Part shown: one piece after another, positions 22,540-37,380 of the stretch | Layout: each line of letters opens with the position of its first letter | How positions within the stretch are numbered: position 1 is the first letter of the stretch | NCBI GenBank assembly: GCA_028583405.1 | Contig: CM053247.1 | Location: forward strand, 6,034,058 to 6,098,057 | Origin: Pogonophryne albipinna | Lineage: Eukaryota > Chordata > Actinopteri > Perciformes > Artedidraconidae | DNA length: 64,000 nt | Reading direction: 5' to 3' | Notes under the pieces: generated by a model | Database searches by the model: none | What the model saw: the letters and a program-made list of their open reading frames with translations, nothing else | What the model was told of the DNA's origin: nothing | Translations under genes and position numbers: made by a program

Positions 22540-24640
22540 AACAAAGACTGAGATGAAAAAACTAAACAAAAATTACATTACTGCTTAAAAAGCACTCACT
22601 CTAAAATATGCATGGACCCTGGAGCTGTGCACAAACACAGAATCTTTCTTCCTCACTTTGTCTTTGATCAAATCCTCCCCCAACTTTCCTCGCAGACAGC
22701 AGCAGATTCACCAAGCAAACAACAGAACAGATGTGCTATATTCCACCAAAAAATTGAGGTTTTAATGGATTTTGTCCTTTCAACTCTCCCTTGCAAGAAT
22801 CAGACACATATAAAAGGCACTCTACAAGATCAAGGAACATTTTTCTCAAGATACAAAATTGTAAATTAATCTCAAAAGGACAAACGGTCAAGGTTTCATG
22901 TCATTATCAAGTCATTATCTTTGAAAAACTAATATTGGAATCCATAAAGAAATCTAGCTTTAGTTTTTTCAGTTGAAATATATTTATATCAATATCTTAA
23001 GAAGAATTTGTTTGTCTCAAGATTACACAATAATGATGCATATCTATTATCTCGATAAGCTTATTACCAACAGATGCAACCAGACATTAGTGTGACTTCC
23101 AAGTGACAATTAGCATGTCATCGTCTGATTATAATGTTTGATTGTTTTTTGATTTTACATGGGTATTTGCTCTAAATGACTTTACCAACCAATTAGTCTT
23201 TATCACCTTTTCTCAAGTAAAGCATTACTGCATACTTGGTTTTTATCATCTCCCTGAATTCCACACATAATCCCCTCAAGTATTAGCCTTCTAGCTGTAG
23301 CTTAATTTCATTGGTCTAGCCTAATCTCTGCGGTCAAATAGCATCATTTAAGGTAAGGTTAACCATTGCTTCATAATATGCAGTATAGAAACCCTAAGAA
23401 TATAACAATGCTTGATTGGTTTTCCAAAAATCACTATCTATGTGTAGAACAATTAGGTAAGCAATAGTCCATAACGTTTCCATAGCCCAATCATACGGCC
23501 GAGATATCATTTAAGTCATAGACAAATGTGGATGGGTTTTTCATGCTTTTGAGACACAACCTTGAAGTTCCAGATTCACTTGAACTCATCAACCGCTCCT
23601 GACACACATCCACCTCAAAGCGCTCTCCCAGCCTCCGCCCGTCAACAAAAAAAAGTATAGCGACTGGGCTCAGCAGTCAGTTTGGTTCTCTCTTGATCGA
23701 CTGGATTGGCCAATAGCACACTGAAACTATAGCTAGCTCGCCGGTTATCACTAGTATTAACGTTATGCTACAAAACTAAATCTAGCGCCTTGAAGTGCTA
23801 TAATATGAATCAACAAAAGAAGGCATTTCAATGATTTGGTTGATGAAAAATGTAAATAACAATTTCAAATGGCTCTTATTCACCTAAACAATGTTTGAAG
23901 TTAAGATTAAATTGGGCTCACTTTTGATTGTTTTTCTGAATGAAATCTTACCTTAAGACTAGTCGTCTAAGTTTTCATTATTTCCATGGTCTCTAAAACA
24001 TATGAATATATGTAAGATATAAATAATACATGAAAATATAAAAAACTGCCCCTGTCTGAAGCACCTTCTCATTAGAGGAAATAAGGTAGCTGCTTTAAAA
24101 AGTGCCAAAAACTTTGAGTGACCAATCTACCACTGTTAGTAGTGTAGGTTCAACTAAAAACAATATTTGTTTTAACAATACTCAATAGATCCTTGTAAAA
24201 GATGTGTTTCAATTGAATGCACCCACTTTGGTGGTGAGAGCCGAGGAAAACAGCAGCAGAACAATCTTTAAATATTTCACTTCAAAGTTTCCTTGGACTC
24301 GGTGGAGCTCTGAGGTTGAATCACTAACTGCGGATACAGAGCTGGATTTACCCAAATTAATCAGGAGAAGGGAGGGGGGGGGGGGGAGTACCAGGGGAGC
24401 CAGCTGAGTTTTCCATTAATTCTGCCTCAAAAATCCATAATTAACAAAGACACTTTTTTATCTTTATTTTTTATGCTGTGAAGAAAAACTAAATCACATT
24501 TGTCACGCCTTAGAGAAAATCATCTAATAATGTTTATTAAATCGAATGATCCATATTTGTATTCATCCATCCATCCTTCGTCCGCCCCCTCATCTAACGG
24601 TTAATAGATGCAGGAGTGTGTAAAACAGAGTTTTGACAAT
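22540..24640. other. No gene recognised
   Basis: AT-rich, mostly unique-looking sequence with no long or domain-bearing ORF and no paired element ends. A short G run lies at 24376-24387. Confidence 0.5.
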
Positions 24641-24654
24641 TTGTGTGAGGAGAA

Positions 24655-25480
24655 AATCTCTATCCCTTCATCCTATTCATTCTTATTCCCTCCTCGTTGT
24701 TCCATCTTCCATCTCTACTGCATCCTTCTCCTCTTTTCTGCCTTCTCTTCCCCCATTATTCACCTCTGCATGTCTTACTCTATCTTCCCATTTCCTTTTC
24801 TCATTCTCTTTCTTCTAAATGAACCTTTGTTTTTGTCCCTCATCCTCCTTTCCTTCATGTTGTCCTTTCCTCTTCTTCCCTTTTCTTCCATCCCTTCTTC
24901 CTCACTTTTCCACTTCTTTCTTCTTCCTTTCTCCCCTATTTCCATTCTGCCTTCATAATCCACTCTCCTCATTCCCTCCCCTCCCATCCTCATTAATCAC
25001 CCCTCTCTTTCCCTCATTGTATGCTCTTCCTCTCCCCCCTTTCTTCCTTCCTCTTCTTAATATCCTCTTCCTCCTCTTTGTTATTTCCTCCCTTGCCTTA
25101 TCCAACAGTCAGCCTTATGCTTTCTATCCTATCCTTGGGTTTCATTTCCTTCCTTATTCTTCTTTTCGTCTCTTCTCCATTGCTCATTCCTCCTCCTCCC
25201 TCTCCACCTTCTTGACGTCACATTTCGTGCTTTCATAATTTCTCTCCTATATGTTTTTATCATCTTCTCCTTTTCCTCTCCCTGGCCTCTTCTCCTGTCC
25301 TCCTCTTGTCTTTTCCATTCATTTTCCCCCTTTCTTTTTTTCTCCCCTCTTTCCTCTGCTTTATTACCTTTTCTTTTCTCCGTCAGCCTTCCCTTTCCGT
25401 TCTTCTTGTCCTCATGTCCTCCTCCTCTCCCCCCTCCCTTCCTCGTCCTCCTCCCCTTCTATTAAATCCTCCAGTGAGCA
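24655..25480. repeat. Long polypyrimidine (CT-rich) tract
   Basis: About 825 bases almost purely C and T on the plus strand, built of irregular CTTCCTCC/TTTTCTC words, not a simple tandem repeat. It yields long spurious leucine/serine/proline-rich frames. A CA repeat follows 180 bp downstream. Confidence 0.9.
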
Positions 25481-25660
25481 GCCACACTGACAGTTTTTTT
25501 CCCAGACGGAAATCATCCCTGTCTTTATTGTCAGGCTGCTGAAAAAGGACGCACTGTGCGTGTGCGTGTGTGTGTGTGTGCAGCCATCTTTTTTTCCCAT
25601 TTTGTCTCTCCAGCCTCTCATCTTTTTTATCTCCATCCCTCATCACTGTAAGAGCTCTCG

Positions 25661-26033
<373 letters not shown>

Positions 26034-26442
26034 TTCTATTGAATGACAAGCTTTAATGGTTTACTCACTTCCATAATAACTCTTGCTGCTGCGAAACATC
26101 CTCATAACCAACAACCATTTTCTTCTCTTCACCGAAATCAATGCTACACAATCAACCGTTAACAATTATTATGTTAACCCAATTTCACATGAAACAGTTT
26201 GAAGTGTTTGCAAGCAGCATTTTCATTATGTTTTCATTAGAACTGGGAAATAAATCACAGTCTTCTGGCACTGTCAGCAGATGTAACAGTAGAGACAGCT
26301 TTAATATACAAGAGACTCAATCAGGTGACTACGTACAGTAAGGGATCATGTGCTAGAGGCGGTCATTAATGGAAAAGAACATTAACCTGCCTATATTACA
26401 CGTCCACATACTGAATAAACCAAAAAATGGATTCATAATATA

Positions 26443-26580
26443 AATTAGAAATTATTTTATTGACTTAAAAATGATCGTATTGCTTTCATTTTCTGTAAAC
26501 ATTCAAGTCTGTTCACATTATTTTCCATGAACCAGACTTGAAACACTGCCAGAGCCCATACCGTGTTCTTGTTATTGTTT
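26443..26580. repeat. Unclassified dispersed repeat, short form
   Basis: Aligns with 32828-33058 at both ends (ATCGTATTGCTT, then AGTCTGTTCACATT, AACACTGCCAGAGC and ATACCGTGTTC) but lacks about 100 internal bases present in the other copy. Confidence 0.7.
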
Positions 26581-26766
26581 TACAGTGACAGGAAGCTCCC
26601 CGATGTGAACTGCTAATCCTGTGTCTTAGACATTTTATATTATATGCAACGCATTTGCAAAAGCAAAACTAATTGGAAGGAAACATTATACCCTCCCAGG
26701 ATTTGGTTTTCCATGAAGTTAGTTATTATTTGCCAAAATGCAAAATCTTGATAGCATGATTACTAA

Positions 26767-27303
26767 TGCCAGGCAATGATTAAAATGTTTAATCGCGATT
26801 AATAGCATTCTAATGAGCAAAATTCAATAAGTAATTCAAAAAATACTGCTATAGGAACAGTAGTGCAATGACATTTGGTTTGCAAACACTTCAAACAAAT
26901 AAGGTGCTTTTTAACAGCAGTATTCCCTTTACACAGTAGCAGTTAAAATACTTCTTGTAAATCTCAACTTAAACTTTAATTAATGTAATCAAATAAAATA
27001 TAAAACCAAAGCTAGTTGCCACTGCCAGGGAATTAACGTTGTATCTAGATCGTTATAGAAGAACAAGTTACCCTCAGAGTCCAGAGATAATTCAATTAAA
27101 CTTTGCAGTGATTACAATAACTCTGGTTCTATCAACTCTGATAAGAGATGCAAAATGTCCATGTAAGAGTTTGGTACCTTCCTCCATGTTTCTGTCCTCG
27201 CCACTTCTTCTCTGTTACCGTTCATGTGAGCCCTGCAGCAGTCACTGGTGTTAATGAATTCATGCGTTAACGCGATAATAACGTGTTAACTTGCCCAGCC
27301 CAA
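26767..27303. mobile_element. hAT-like MITE, GGGCTGGGCAA end
   Basis: The right end read inward is GGGCTGGGCAAGTTAACACG with ATCGCGTTAACGCATG. The left end is a diverged GCCAGGCAATGATTAAAATG with AATCGCGATTAATAGC. It is related to 7440-8475. No transposase. Confidence 0.6.
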
Positions 27304-30300
27304 ATGCTTACATCATTTGATGTGTAAATATTAAGGCTCTTTAGGTCTAGGTTAGGAATATATTGTAGTCTTTGTTAAAAATTAAATGTAACTTGAAACA
27401 GAAGACATGACAAATATGTTATGGAAATGTAACCAAACCCTATCACATGGCATAACAAATAAGGACTTTATAAACATAATTGTTAGGACGTGGTGTTGGG
27501 ACTGCAGACTACTGACATCTGATACCATGGTAAAAAGGATATATTATCAATTATGGGTGAGATTGTCCTCACCAGGGAAAAACAACCACATTATTTATTT
27601 GGTCAAACCTCTACTATAACCTTGATTTCCCCAAAAGGGAAGTCTTAGGTACGAGCACACAATGAATCTTTTAAAACAAGGTGAAAGAAGAGAATGTCAT
27701 CACCCAAAAAACATTTGTCCTAGCAGCCTATTACGACCAATATGTATGTTTATTGTTAGGCGACGACCACTGGTGCCCCTAATATCAATGACAGGAAAGA
27801 ACGATAACATCGGTTGACATAGATCGAAGTCGGGCTCGATGAATGGTTTCAACAAACAAATGACTTTCAATCAGGTGACCGCTGCGTCCTGTGTAAAACC
27901 AAATGTCAACTTTGATTTATTTTGACTTAGCGCGTAAATCGACTATAAGAAATATATACAAAACAGAGGCCATACAAACACAGGGTTTTGAACACTCTAG
28001 TCCTGCCCTATGTGAAACTCAAACTTAACTTACATCAGTTAACAGACTTATAACAGTAACAGACTTAACTTGTCACATATTGCATGACTTAAATAACCTA
28101 CGGCACACAAGTTACATAGATTACTTTAAGTATGGAGCTTAATTCCATAACAGATGTACCCGTTGAAACACAAACCATGATCTTTTCCTAAACTAAATAT
28201 AGTAATACTAATAATAAACATATACAAGTACTTTTTTTTGCGTAAATATCCAACCAATTCACAAGGTTAAACAAACAATCAATGTGGATGCATGGTCTGC
28301 TGGAGAACAAGTACATTTGTTAAGAATGAGCTTTGCTTCTGGAAACACCTTCAGACATTTCCAGGGGGACTTACATCCCTCCCACATGAGAACAGAGTTT
28401 GCCTGAGGCTGTTTTAAAACCATTTATGCGAAACGTTGGTGTTAAACCATAGCAGGCAAACAAGGAGTTGTGTTTTATTTAAGTATTTCTGGATAAAAAA
28501 TAACTTGCATACAATGTAGTGCTACAGATGCTTGTAGGCCATTATGATGCTCAACAAGATATCTAGACACATTTTAAATAAGACTTTATATATACATACC
28601 GTATATTACCGTATGCAAATCTGATTTCAGATGAGAGAACTAGATCCCCTGTGTAGAAGGGAACTACATTTGAGGAAAGCTGCAGATAAATAAAATATGA
28701 AAGGCAAGAGAGGAGAGTATACGAGGGGATTCTTGGAAGGTAACGTCAGACGATGGCTGTTTTCTGTATTTCTCCGTTTCCTTCAGCAGTGAAGGCTATG
28801 GTGAATGAATGCAGGGGAAAACCTGCAGAGTGGAGCTTGTGGGCGTACCATCGTACCATGAAGCCCTTTCACGCTGGCTGGCATTGATTCTTTGATACCT
28901 AATGGACTGGCAGCCTCCACATGAGCTGTACTGCTCTGAAAACACACTTTTGTGCCTCGGCTAAGAATAATACTGTCACACGCCCGGTAACTATATGTGC
29001 AATTGTTGTTCTTCTCTTGTATCTGAACTTATGTCTAAGTACCAAGTCAATGGAAATCTTTTTTTTTTTTAAATAAATACAAAATACCAATATATTGAAC
29101 AAATGTTTGCATTTTAGTCTCTATCACATATCTCTGATAATGCAGTTATACAACTCTGTATTGATGAACCTGTAACTTTAGCACTGGTTACACATTACAT
29201 TCAGCTGACACGATTATCGAAAACAACATGGAAGTTAATCAAGCATGAAGAAACAAAAACAGCAAGAATCTGTAAAGTGCTTCTGTGTTGGCTTTAAATT
29301 GACCATACCTTTCCAAGTGTCTATGTCCACATGTGGCACATAGCGCTTTTTTCTGGCAAGAAAGGAGCTGGCAGGGCGCTGGGGAGAGCCTCGACCGAGC
29401 GTTTTATCAGAAAAGCATTTCCGGCTGTTTTTTATCTTTCCTATGACTATGATATCTCCACAAAGCATCACAGCTGTTGTATGACAAACCAGCATCGCCC
29501 CCTGGCATGTTATCATCTGTTTGTGCGACCACATATTTGTTTGACATTGTTTTTTCACAATGAGCACCAACCGGAAGACTATGGCTCTCACACTTTTTAC
29601 GAATGAGCGAAAAAGGAGAAACATAAAAAGCATACACCCACCAGAAGCAACATACAGGGTTTTCCGGTCTTTGTAATAATAGTATCTGAAAAACAAGCTT
29701 TTCATCCAAATTAAGTAGTATTTTCAACTTGAATCGCTCAGAGCGTCCGCACGAAAAAGGTGTTGAAATACATCTCTGGAAAAAATGAAGAGCCCACTGC
29801 AGCCTTATCATTTCTCTGGTGTTAGTATTTCTAGCTATGTGTTTGAGTAAAATTCACATTTTCTTTTACATTTTATAAACTACTGACAACATTTATCTGT
29901 GTTGGAATTCAACAGAGGCTGGAATGGAATGGTGGCCATACATGTAGAGATTGAGATATAAGAAACATTTGGAGTAGTCTCTTAATTTTCTTTATATACT
30001 CGCAAAAGAAATCACTGATCATTAATACATTTCTGCCAAGTTAACGAGTTGAATCTTAAGCACCTTCATAGTAATATGAATTTGAATCAATACGACATGG
30101 ACAAAAATACTTGATGGGGACTGTGTCATATTGGAATTACTTAAATAAACATTTTATTGACTTTATTCTTTTGTTGAAATTCAACAATCATCTTCTTATT
30201 TGTTGGTAAAACTGTTTTCTTGTTCAGACTTAGAAGAATATAAACCTGCAGATCTCACTCTCAGTTTTCTTCAGGATGGTGAGAGGAGCCTGAAGCATAC

Positions 30301-30760
30301 TGATGAATCTCGGTGTTGAAGAGAAAAAAAGGACTTTCAAGGTCACCTGCTCATTTGGAAAAACTTCTGACGCTTCAGGTTTCTTTTCAAATTCACCAGC
30401 GGGGCTTCCTCTGCCTTCAGCCTGTCTGATTTCCATGTTTTCAACCAATAATCTCCTGTCAATCACAGCGCAGTGGAGATGACACACAAAGACTAAATCA
30501 AAACTCTTCCACCATCACAAGTCAAACACTGAGCTTTAAATTGACACTTCCCTTCTTAAGCAAGGGGATACAAATAAAGAAAACATATTTTTCCAAACAA
30601 GGTAAACTAAAAGAAAACCATGTTCAAGGATAGAAATGTGTCTTCAGTCAATAGAGACAATCACAACCCAAGGCATCTTCCGACCACCCAGGCAGTGTGC
30701 AACCGAAAGCAGGCCAAAAGCGATCCTTGGATCAGACACCAAACCACTGCACAGCCAATT
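27304..30760. other. No gene recognised
   Basis: Mostly unique-looking sequence. Frames at 29235-29811 overlap on both strands without a recognised domain and are not called genes. Confidence 0.45.
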
Positions 30761-30763
30761 ATA

Positions 30764-31245
30764 ACAGTGCTTCCCCTACCATTGTATTGGCGGGACGCTG
30801 CGCCCTGCCAACGGAGCCCCGCGCCCCGCCTGAAATTCAAGGAGTTTTTTATTTTTTTTATTAAAAAATAATTATTTATCCAATGTATGTGCATGTTTCA
30901 GTGTCCACTGCTTTGCGTATTCACATTCTCCCTTCGCTCTGTTTCTGAAGGGCGGAACCCCCCCCCCCCCCCCACACACACACACGAATGCACACACTCA
31001 CAATCAGAGACAAGAGCGGAGGAAAGGAGGAGAACAACAAAGTGTAAAAAAGTCAAACAAATCTGCATTATTGCCCCGAGCTCTGCTGTCTGGCCGTGTG
31101 TGTGTGTGTCCCAGTTTCAAATTCGTTTATTATTATTTTTTAACCGCAAGCCGTTATCGTCACGGGAGAAGGACACACACAGCCTGCCCAGGTGGACGCG
31201 CGCGAACGCGACAACGAACGTAGCGTACGCATTCTAAAAATAGCT
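30764..31245. mobile_element. Truncated MITE with CAGTGCTTCCCCTACCA end
   Basis: ACAGTGCTTCCCCTACCATT followed by GGCGGGACGCTGCGCCC and a GCCCCGCCTGAAATTC stretch matches a familiar fish hAT-type terminus. The partner end was not found. It contains a C run and CA tract at 30959-30985. Confidence 0.45.
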
Positions 31246-31454
31246 CACAGATGGTGAGCCGGTACCGCGGTTTTGAACTACAGTATTGAATTTGACAGAA
31301 AAGAACACTGAAACGCCAGCAGAAGAATAGTCTAATGAGTTGGGGGGAAAAAAGACAGGAGATGTGAGTTGGTTTATTCAGTAAATTAGCTCAGGATAAT
31401 TGGATGTTCTGTCTACACTTGTTGATGTGAGGCTAATGCAGGATTTGCTAGCTT

Positions 31455-31560
31455 GATTAGGGTGACCAGACGTCCCCGTTTTCTGGGGACAGTCCCCGTT
31501 TGTATTGGCCTGTCCCCGGTTGAAACTGTCCCCGGAAATGTCCCCGTTTTTTAATATACG
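31455..31560. mobile_element. hAT-like terminus (AGGGTGACCAGACGTCCCC)
   Basis: The terminus AGGGTGACCAGACGTCCCCG with repeated GTCCCCGTTT words is typical of a fish hAT family. A degenerate opposite end may lie near 33318-33345 (TTTGTCCCCGTTTAGAAATT), but this is weak. Confidence 0.45.
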
Positions 31561-32827
31561 TTAAAAACACATAGCAAGGTGAAATAAAACGTTTAATGTC
31601 AGGACACACAGGGTAAACAGACTGTGGTCAAGCCAGCCCCCACTTCGGAAAACGCAGTCAAGCCAGCCCGCACGTTGTATTGCGGTGCGAATATCCTATG
31701 CATTACGGTAGAGGCCTGTAAAAACTGCCTTCAAAATAAAAGCGTTTACTCGGTCAATAACAAATATACCTAAAAAACACACCAAACATATTCATGTTGG
31801 AGCTTAAATTAAGAAATATGTACTATATAATGTGATCAATAATAATTTAAAACAAACTACGTATAACTACCACATTATAACTGAGTGAATGTAAAATGTA
31901 AGTATTACAGTTATGAAGACATATCTGACATTTCCACTGGGTGACTAATTTCAATTGATGTTGACACCATCTCACAACACTCCTAAAATAACATTACTTT
32001 CTGGAGCACAATTTAAAATGTATGCTGTTTTGTTAAAATCTCAAATTAGATCTATTGTCCATCTATATTTTGATTATTATTTAATGGAACTGTACATAAT
32101 CAAAGAGTCATTCGAAGTCAATAAAATACTTATTTCACTTCAGGGTGATAGCAGGACACCCCATCTAGTCAATCAGAGAAAATCAGGAAAATCTGATGTA
32201 GAGTTTCAAAATAAAATACTTTTGAAACAGATACAAAAGAGAAAGTCTAGGAAAACACTGGTTCTTCATCAATCCTTGCACAGTGTTTGGCATAGTACTT
32301 GTCATATTATTTATTGCCAAATCAATGATTCCACAATGATCACCATAGATCCAGCTCCTACGTTTAGTGCTGCAAAACAATCCCTTTACCTCAAACCTGA
32401 ATAATAATGTATCACATTGAGGTGATGACATGTCAGTGTTCTGTTAACAGCTTGTTCCACTGCGATCAAGTGGCCAAGGAATTGATCCCTCCCCCCATTG
32501 AAATACTATCAGATGATATGGCCGTTTTAAATATGGGTCGTAAGGGGCCTGCTACACAAAATAGGTTTTTCTCATATTTTCACGCAGTTTATCACCAATC
32601 TAAATTACGATCCTTGCGTAATAGGCAAATAGTTCTGTTGCCTAAACCTCAAGATGTTGTTCTGTTTGTGTCAAATGTATTGGAAGTTTTTGTTTTTAGT
32701 TTACTCCATGATGTTCTTTTTTCAATAATGATTGCCTTGCTGCACAATGTCCCTTACAGTACTTGATAAACGTTGCACATTATCCCGCCATCTACTAAAT
32801 AAACGAATGACTTGACTCCCAATATTA
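31561..32827. other. No gene recognised; possible interior of the preceding element
   Basis: Open frames at 31955-32404 and 32407-32766 (the latter with LIPPPIEILSDDMAVLNMG) overlap others on the opposite strand and show no recognised domain. They may be relics of a transposon protein. Confidence 0.3.
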
Positions 32828-33058
32828 ATTGAAAATTATTTGATTGACTTATAAATTATCGTATTGCTTCCGCTAAGAAAAAAATACTCCGTTCCATGGC
32901 CTACCAACGGCTGAAACTGCGGCAACAGCAACGTAACTTAAAAAGACGGCAGCACTGATCGAGTTATTCTGTAACTGTCCGAGTCTGTTCACATTTTATT
33001 TTCCACTAGCAAGTCCTTAAACACTGCCAGAGCTCATACCGTGTTCCTGTCAGTGTGT
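32828..33058. repeat. Unclassified dispersed repeat, long form
   Basis: Second copy of the 26443-26580 repeat, with an additional internal block of about 100 bases (32870-32985). Confidence 0.7.
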
Positions 33059-36000
33059 ACTTCCTGTCTGCCTTCTTCTGGTGATTTATCTTTCTTTTAA
33101 CCTATTCCCTTCTAAAAAATACTTTTAGCTTTACAACTTGGACTGTTGGTATTTGTCATGGTTATATACAGAGAGGTACAAACCTCTTAAGAAAACAGAA
33201 ACTCATTCCTTGCTAAAATGATTGTGGATATGACTCACAGTTTAAAAGCTGTAAATGTCTTCGCACATGTCAGACTTGACATCTTCGCAGACATGAGTCA
33301 GATCCCCAGTTGGTTTGTCCCCGTTTAGAAATTCACATCCAGAGTCAGCAGCAGACATTTTGTGCCTTTAGAAAAATGTGATGAGTGTATTTGGGAAGAC
33401 GTCTGACTGGCTGGCTGTTAACTGTCTGACCAAAGCGAAGCATGGCTGAGATCCGCTGCAGCCAATCATCTTTGAAAATCGAAGGATAAACAACATCAAA
33501 GTGCTGATTATTATCAGGTGCAGACTGGACATGTGATCCTGAGGACAGGTGACCTTTGTCTGATGATGGCAAAAAAAGGACAGACCCATACTTAAATCCT
33601 GCCAGGGATCAAAAGATTTAAAAAAAACTTATAATGAACATAAACAATAATGCATTTTATTGTTCTCTTAATTATACTTTCATGCATGTACATGTTTAAT
33701 AATACTTAAATAATTCATTTACAATAAGAATATTCTAAGCTGAAAATAATTATTTTAATATTTCAGTTTTCTTTCCCACTGGAACAATATATGTTGAATT
33801 GAATAGTATCATGAACGTGTTTTTGTTATTTTTCTTTTCAGCGTCATTAACACTTTGTAAGTGTAATACTGTGAACATGAGCAAGGTGTATTAAAATGGT
33901 AAGGCTGCTCTACAGTTTCATCCTTTACAGGCTGATGCTCTTGAAAGAAACTTGACTAGTGACAAAGTCGACATCTGTGTTGAAAGTTAAAATATATGTT
34001 TTAAACCAATTGGAATAGAAATGTTGTATTAAATGCATAAAAACACTTGGGGTGTGTCTTTTAATTCATATATTATGAATCTGTTATGAAGATGCTGTAA
34101 TTAAAAGTAGTTTTTTTCTCTGCTATGAAATTCGGGGGAGCTCTGGCCCACTCGCACTAAATCCTCAAAATTGTTAGTGAGAAAAATGTGTTATCAGGAA
34201 GTGAAGCTCCAGGCTGTTGTTCACAGACTGTTAGCTCACCAACACAAAGACACCATCATTTTCATATCCTGATTGTCTTTGTGTTATATTCCAAATGTGC
34301 AGATAGTGAAGTGTTAGCAGATGCACCTTCCTAACCTGATACATACCATGCCTGAATGGATGTAATTAATATGATGGCATTGTGTTTTAAGCAGAGAACT
34401 GCAACATATTTTTAAATGTATTCCATTGATTTTAATTTGTGTTCTGCTTTTTTATTTCATATTGTTTGGCATGTCGTGCTGATGCTTTTTTATTGCATAT
34501 GTAAAGCACTTTATCTCCCTCTTAAATGTACAATGATCATACCTGGTTAGTGTTTGATTATTATAGTTTTTTTGCCAAATTTTTGTTTTAATGATAGGAC
34601 GACAGCGAACAGTTTATCACAGATTGGTCAAGACAAAGTCAACAACAGTGTTATGGCACTCGGGCTGCATAGATTTCAGAAGCTCCTTAGATAGCCCATT
34701 TCTAGACTTGTGAATGTGTTCATATTCATGATCTTTAATTGGTTATGTGGTAACAACATGGACGGTAAAACTGTTGTATTTTATTTCTCATAATGATTAA
34801 ACGATACATTGATTTCTATTGTACCAGCTTGAGGGGGTGTTCAAGTGAATGATCCCACTTGGGAACACATGAATGCAGCACTTATGCCCTGTCTAGCTCT
34901 GTGTTACTTAAAGAGAGACATTTTTGTTTACGCCCCATGATTTGGATACACCCACAACGTAAATCCAATGAAAGAAAATCCTAAAACAAGGTGGCATTTT
35001 TCATCATTGGAGGGCTACTTTTCTTTTTGGAATTTTTTCGGAAATTTGGCTTCTAATACAATTGTATTTCGAATTGAAACGTGTGTTCTTCTTCGTCCCG
35101 ATGCTCGCTCCCTCGGGATCAGCCGTTTCAATGCGACATCACACCCCAATCACAACCCTCTTTAATCAAACTAAAAAACAGTCCTTGTCGCCATGGAAAC
35201 CGAGTATGAGCAAACAATGTTAAAAGCTCCACCAAATCAATCGTGATGACTGGCGAGGTTTCAGCCGTCTGCCGTTACAGTAAACAGGATGTGCTAGAAT
35301 CACTCCAAATTCTTCAGGTATACACGGATATTAATGTGCATGTTAACGCTCCTGTGAGGTGATCAGAATTCAAGATAAACCAATAAAATACATCAGAAGC
35401 AGGAGTTGTGTTTGTTGATTCATCTTTATGCAGCCTGCAGGGATCCACTTTGACAGACAGGAAGTGATAGCAGAGCAGCCTCTGTCATTCACAGAATAAC
35501 CCAAGTGCATCTCATTGTCATGCAGATGACAGTCTGAGCTTTAGCAGCTGCAGAACTGCTTTTTATATCTGTCAACAAAGGCCGGGTCAGAAATGAAATG
35601 GAATTTTGATCATTTCAGCCGTCACTAAAGATCTTTAAATGGGACAGTTTGTATGGTATGGCTATATATCTACAGCTGATAGCCATGATGGTTAGTTGAT
35701 CCACCACTTTGGTCCAGACTGAAATATCTCAACTACTTTTAGATGGAGTGCCATGAAATACAGCATACATGGTTTACTACATGGATAAGGTGTAGTAGTT
35801 ACTGCCATGATAGGGACATTGGTAACCAACCACTTTGAGCTACGCGGAGGCTTTTCAGAAACCGATGGGTGAACTCTCGATGACTACGTCCAATTTTCAA
35901 ATAGTCCATGGAACAGGCACAGTAATAAGTGAAGGTCACCTACGCAATTACCATCATTTTCCACATTAAATGGAACAAAATAGCTTTACAGCTAATATAT

Positions 36001-37380
36001 GCAATCAGTTCAACCGCTGTAAAAGATGTGCATGGGACAGACAGAAAAACACAGCTGAAACGCCCATTGTGTCAACCCAAATCACTTTCACTTTTAACTA
36101 AGCACACAACAACCTCTGTAAAATATGTGTGATGCCTCTCTCTAATAATAGGGGTATATAACTATTTAATTCAAAATACTGTTCAATTTAAATGCATCTT
36201 TAAATCTCCATACTCTTGTATGTGATTTGGGTTGATTCAGTTCACTCGTCCAAAAAGGTCTAAAACTGTATCATGGAAACTGCAGTGTTTGATTCAAGAT
36301 GCATGGGTGTCTCTTTAATTTTATTTTGACCTTTACGGCATTTTACTTTTACGGTATTTTGAATGCCGAACTTTATAACCTCAATCAACAGCAACTCAGT
36401 TTGCATGTGGGTTAAAAAAGAGTCCAGATATAAGGAGTTAGAGAAGGAGGATAGAGTGAAAAGAACTGTGCTGTTTTAGCAATCATACACTTAGATTTTT
36501 AAAAATCAGAAGCAAAGACCACGATGACAGCGTAGAAGTGTGTTCAGCTGTAGGAAGAGTCATGTCTGGCTGATGGAGAGAACAGTGGATCAGACAAAGT
36601 ACTTAAAAAGGCTCCTTTCCCATGCAAGAAGAAATGATTGAAACATCTCCTGATACATTTAAGCAGACATTTAACTTGTTAATCATGGGTGCAACTAATA
36701 CCAACAACACCATCTACATTACATTAAGGTCCAGTTTAAAACTGTAGCTGTTCTGGCAGACATGTCCCTGACAAGTGACCACGTCTTCCATGAGAATGGT
36801 GTATATAAGATTACACATTTAGATTTTTGATTTAACAGAAATATTTGTAAAACCATCTAAAGATGGAATTTAACTTGAGGTAGTATTTATCTGTTTTTTA
36901 TTTCCTACAATTGTGTTAGAGATATAAACATGAATTTGCCTTGGAACAGAACAAGTCAGCGAATGTGGAACTTTGTGTTGAAGCTATTATTGTATTGATA
37001 TTGCAACTGGATGGTATATTTATCCTAAAAACAATTCTACATCAACAATCATCTGCAGTTGAAGTCTTTCTTTAGAAGAAATATATGTGCCATATTTCTG
37101 ACAGGATTCTGTCAAGGTTGTATATACCAATTCATAGAATAACATGCTCATCTCTTTAAAATAACTGCACAAACAGCAGTGCTTTATCATCTCATCACAA
37201 GCAGCTGTACAAGAACTTCTATTATAAAACTAATACTAAAATGAGTAAGGTTACAAATAAAACCAAGAAATATCTGGACAAAGAGTCAGTAAACTAAGAC
37301 TTGAAGTATATGCAATTGCAACTTTAGCCTATCTGACCGTTTTGACATCAGTTGTTTGTCAGTGCCTTACTTGTAATTGT
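33059..37380. other. No gene recognised
   Basis: AT-rich, low in recognisable repeats. No long ORF, no exon with good splice sites that I can support. The quietest part of the window. Confidence 0.5.

Noticed and set aside
24608..25542. Serine/phenylalanine/leucine-rich frames that look like membrane proteins
   Set aside because: Artefact of the polypyrimidine tract, which encodes S, F, L and P in any frame.
29235..29811. Overlapping 134-156-codon frames on the minus strand
   Set aside because: No domain, no splice context, and comparable open frames on the opposite strand.
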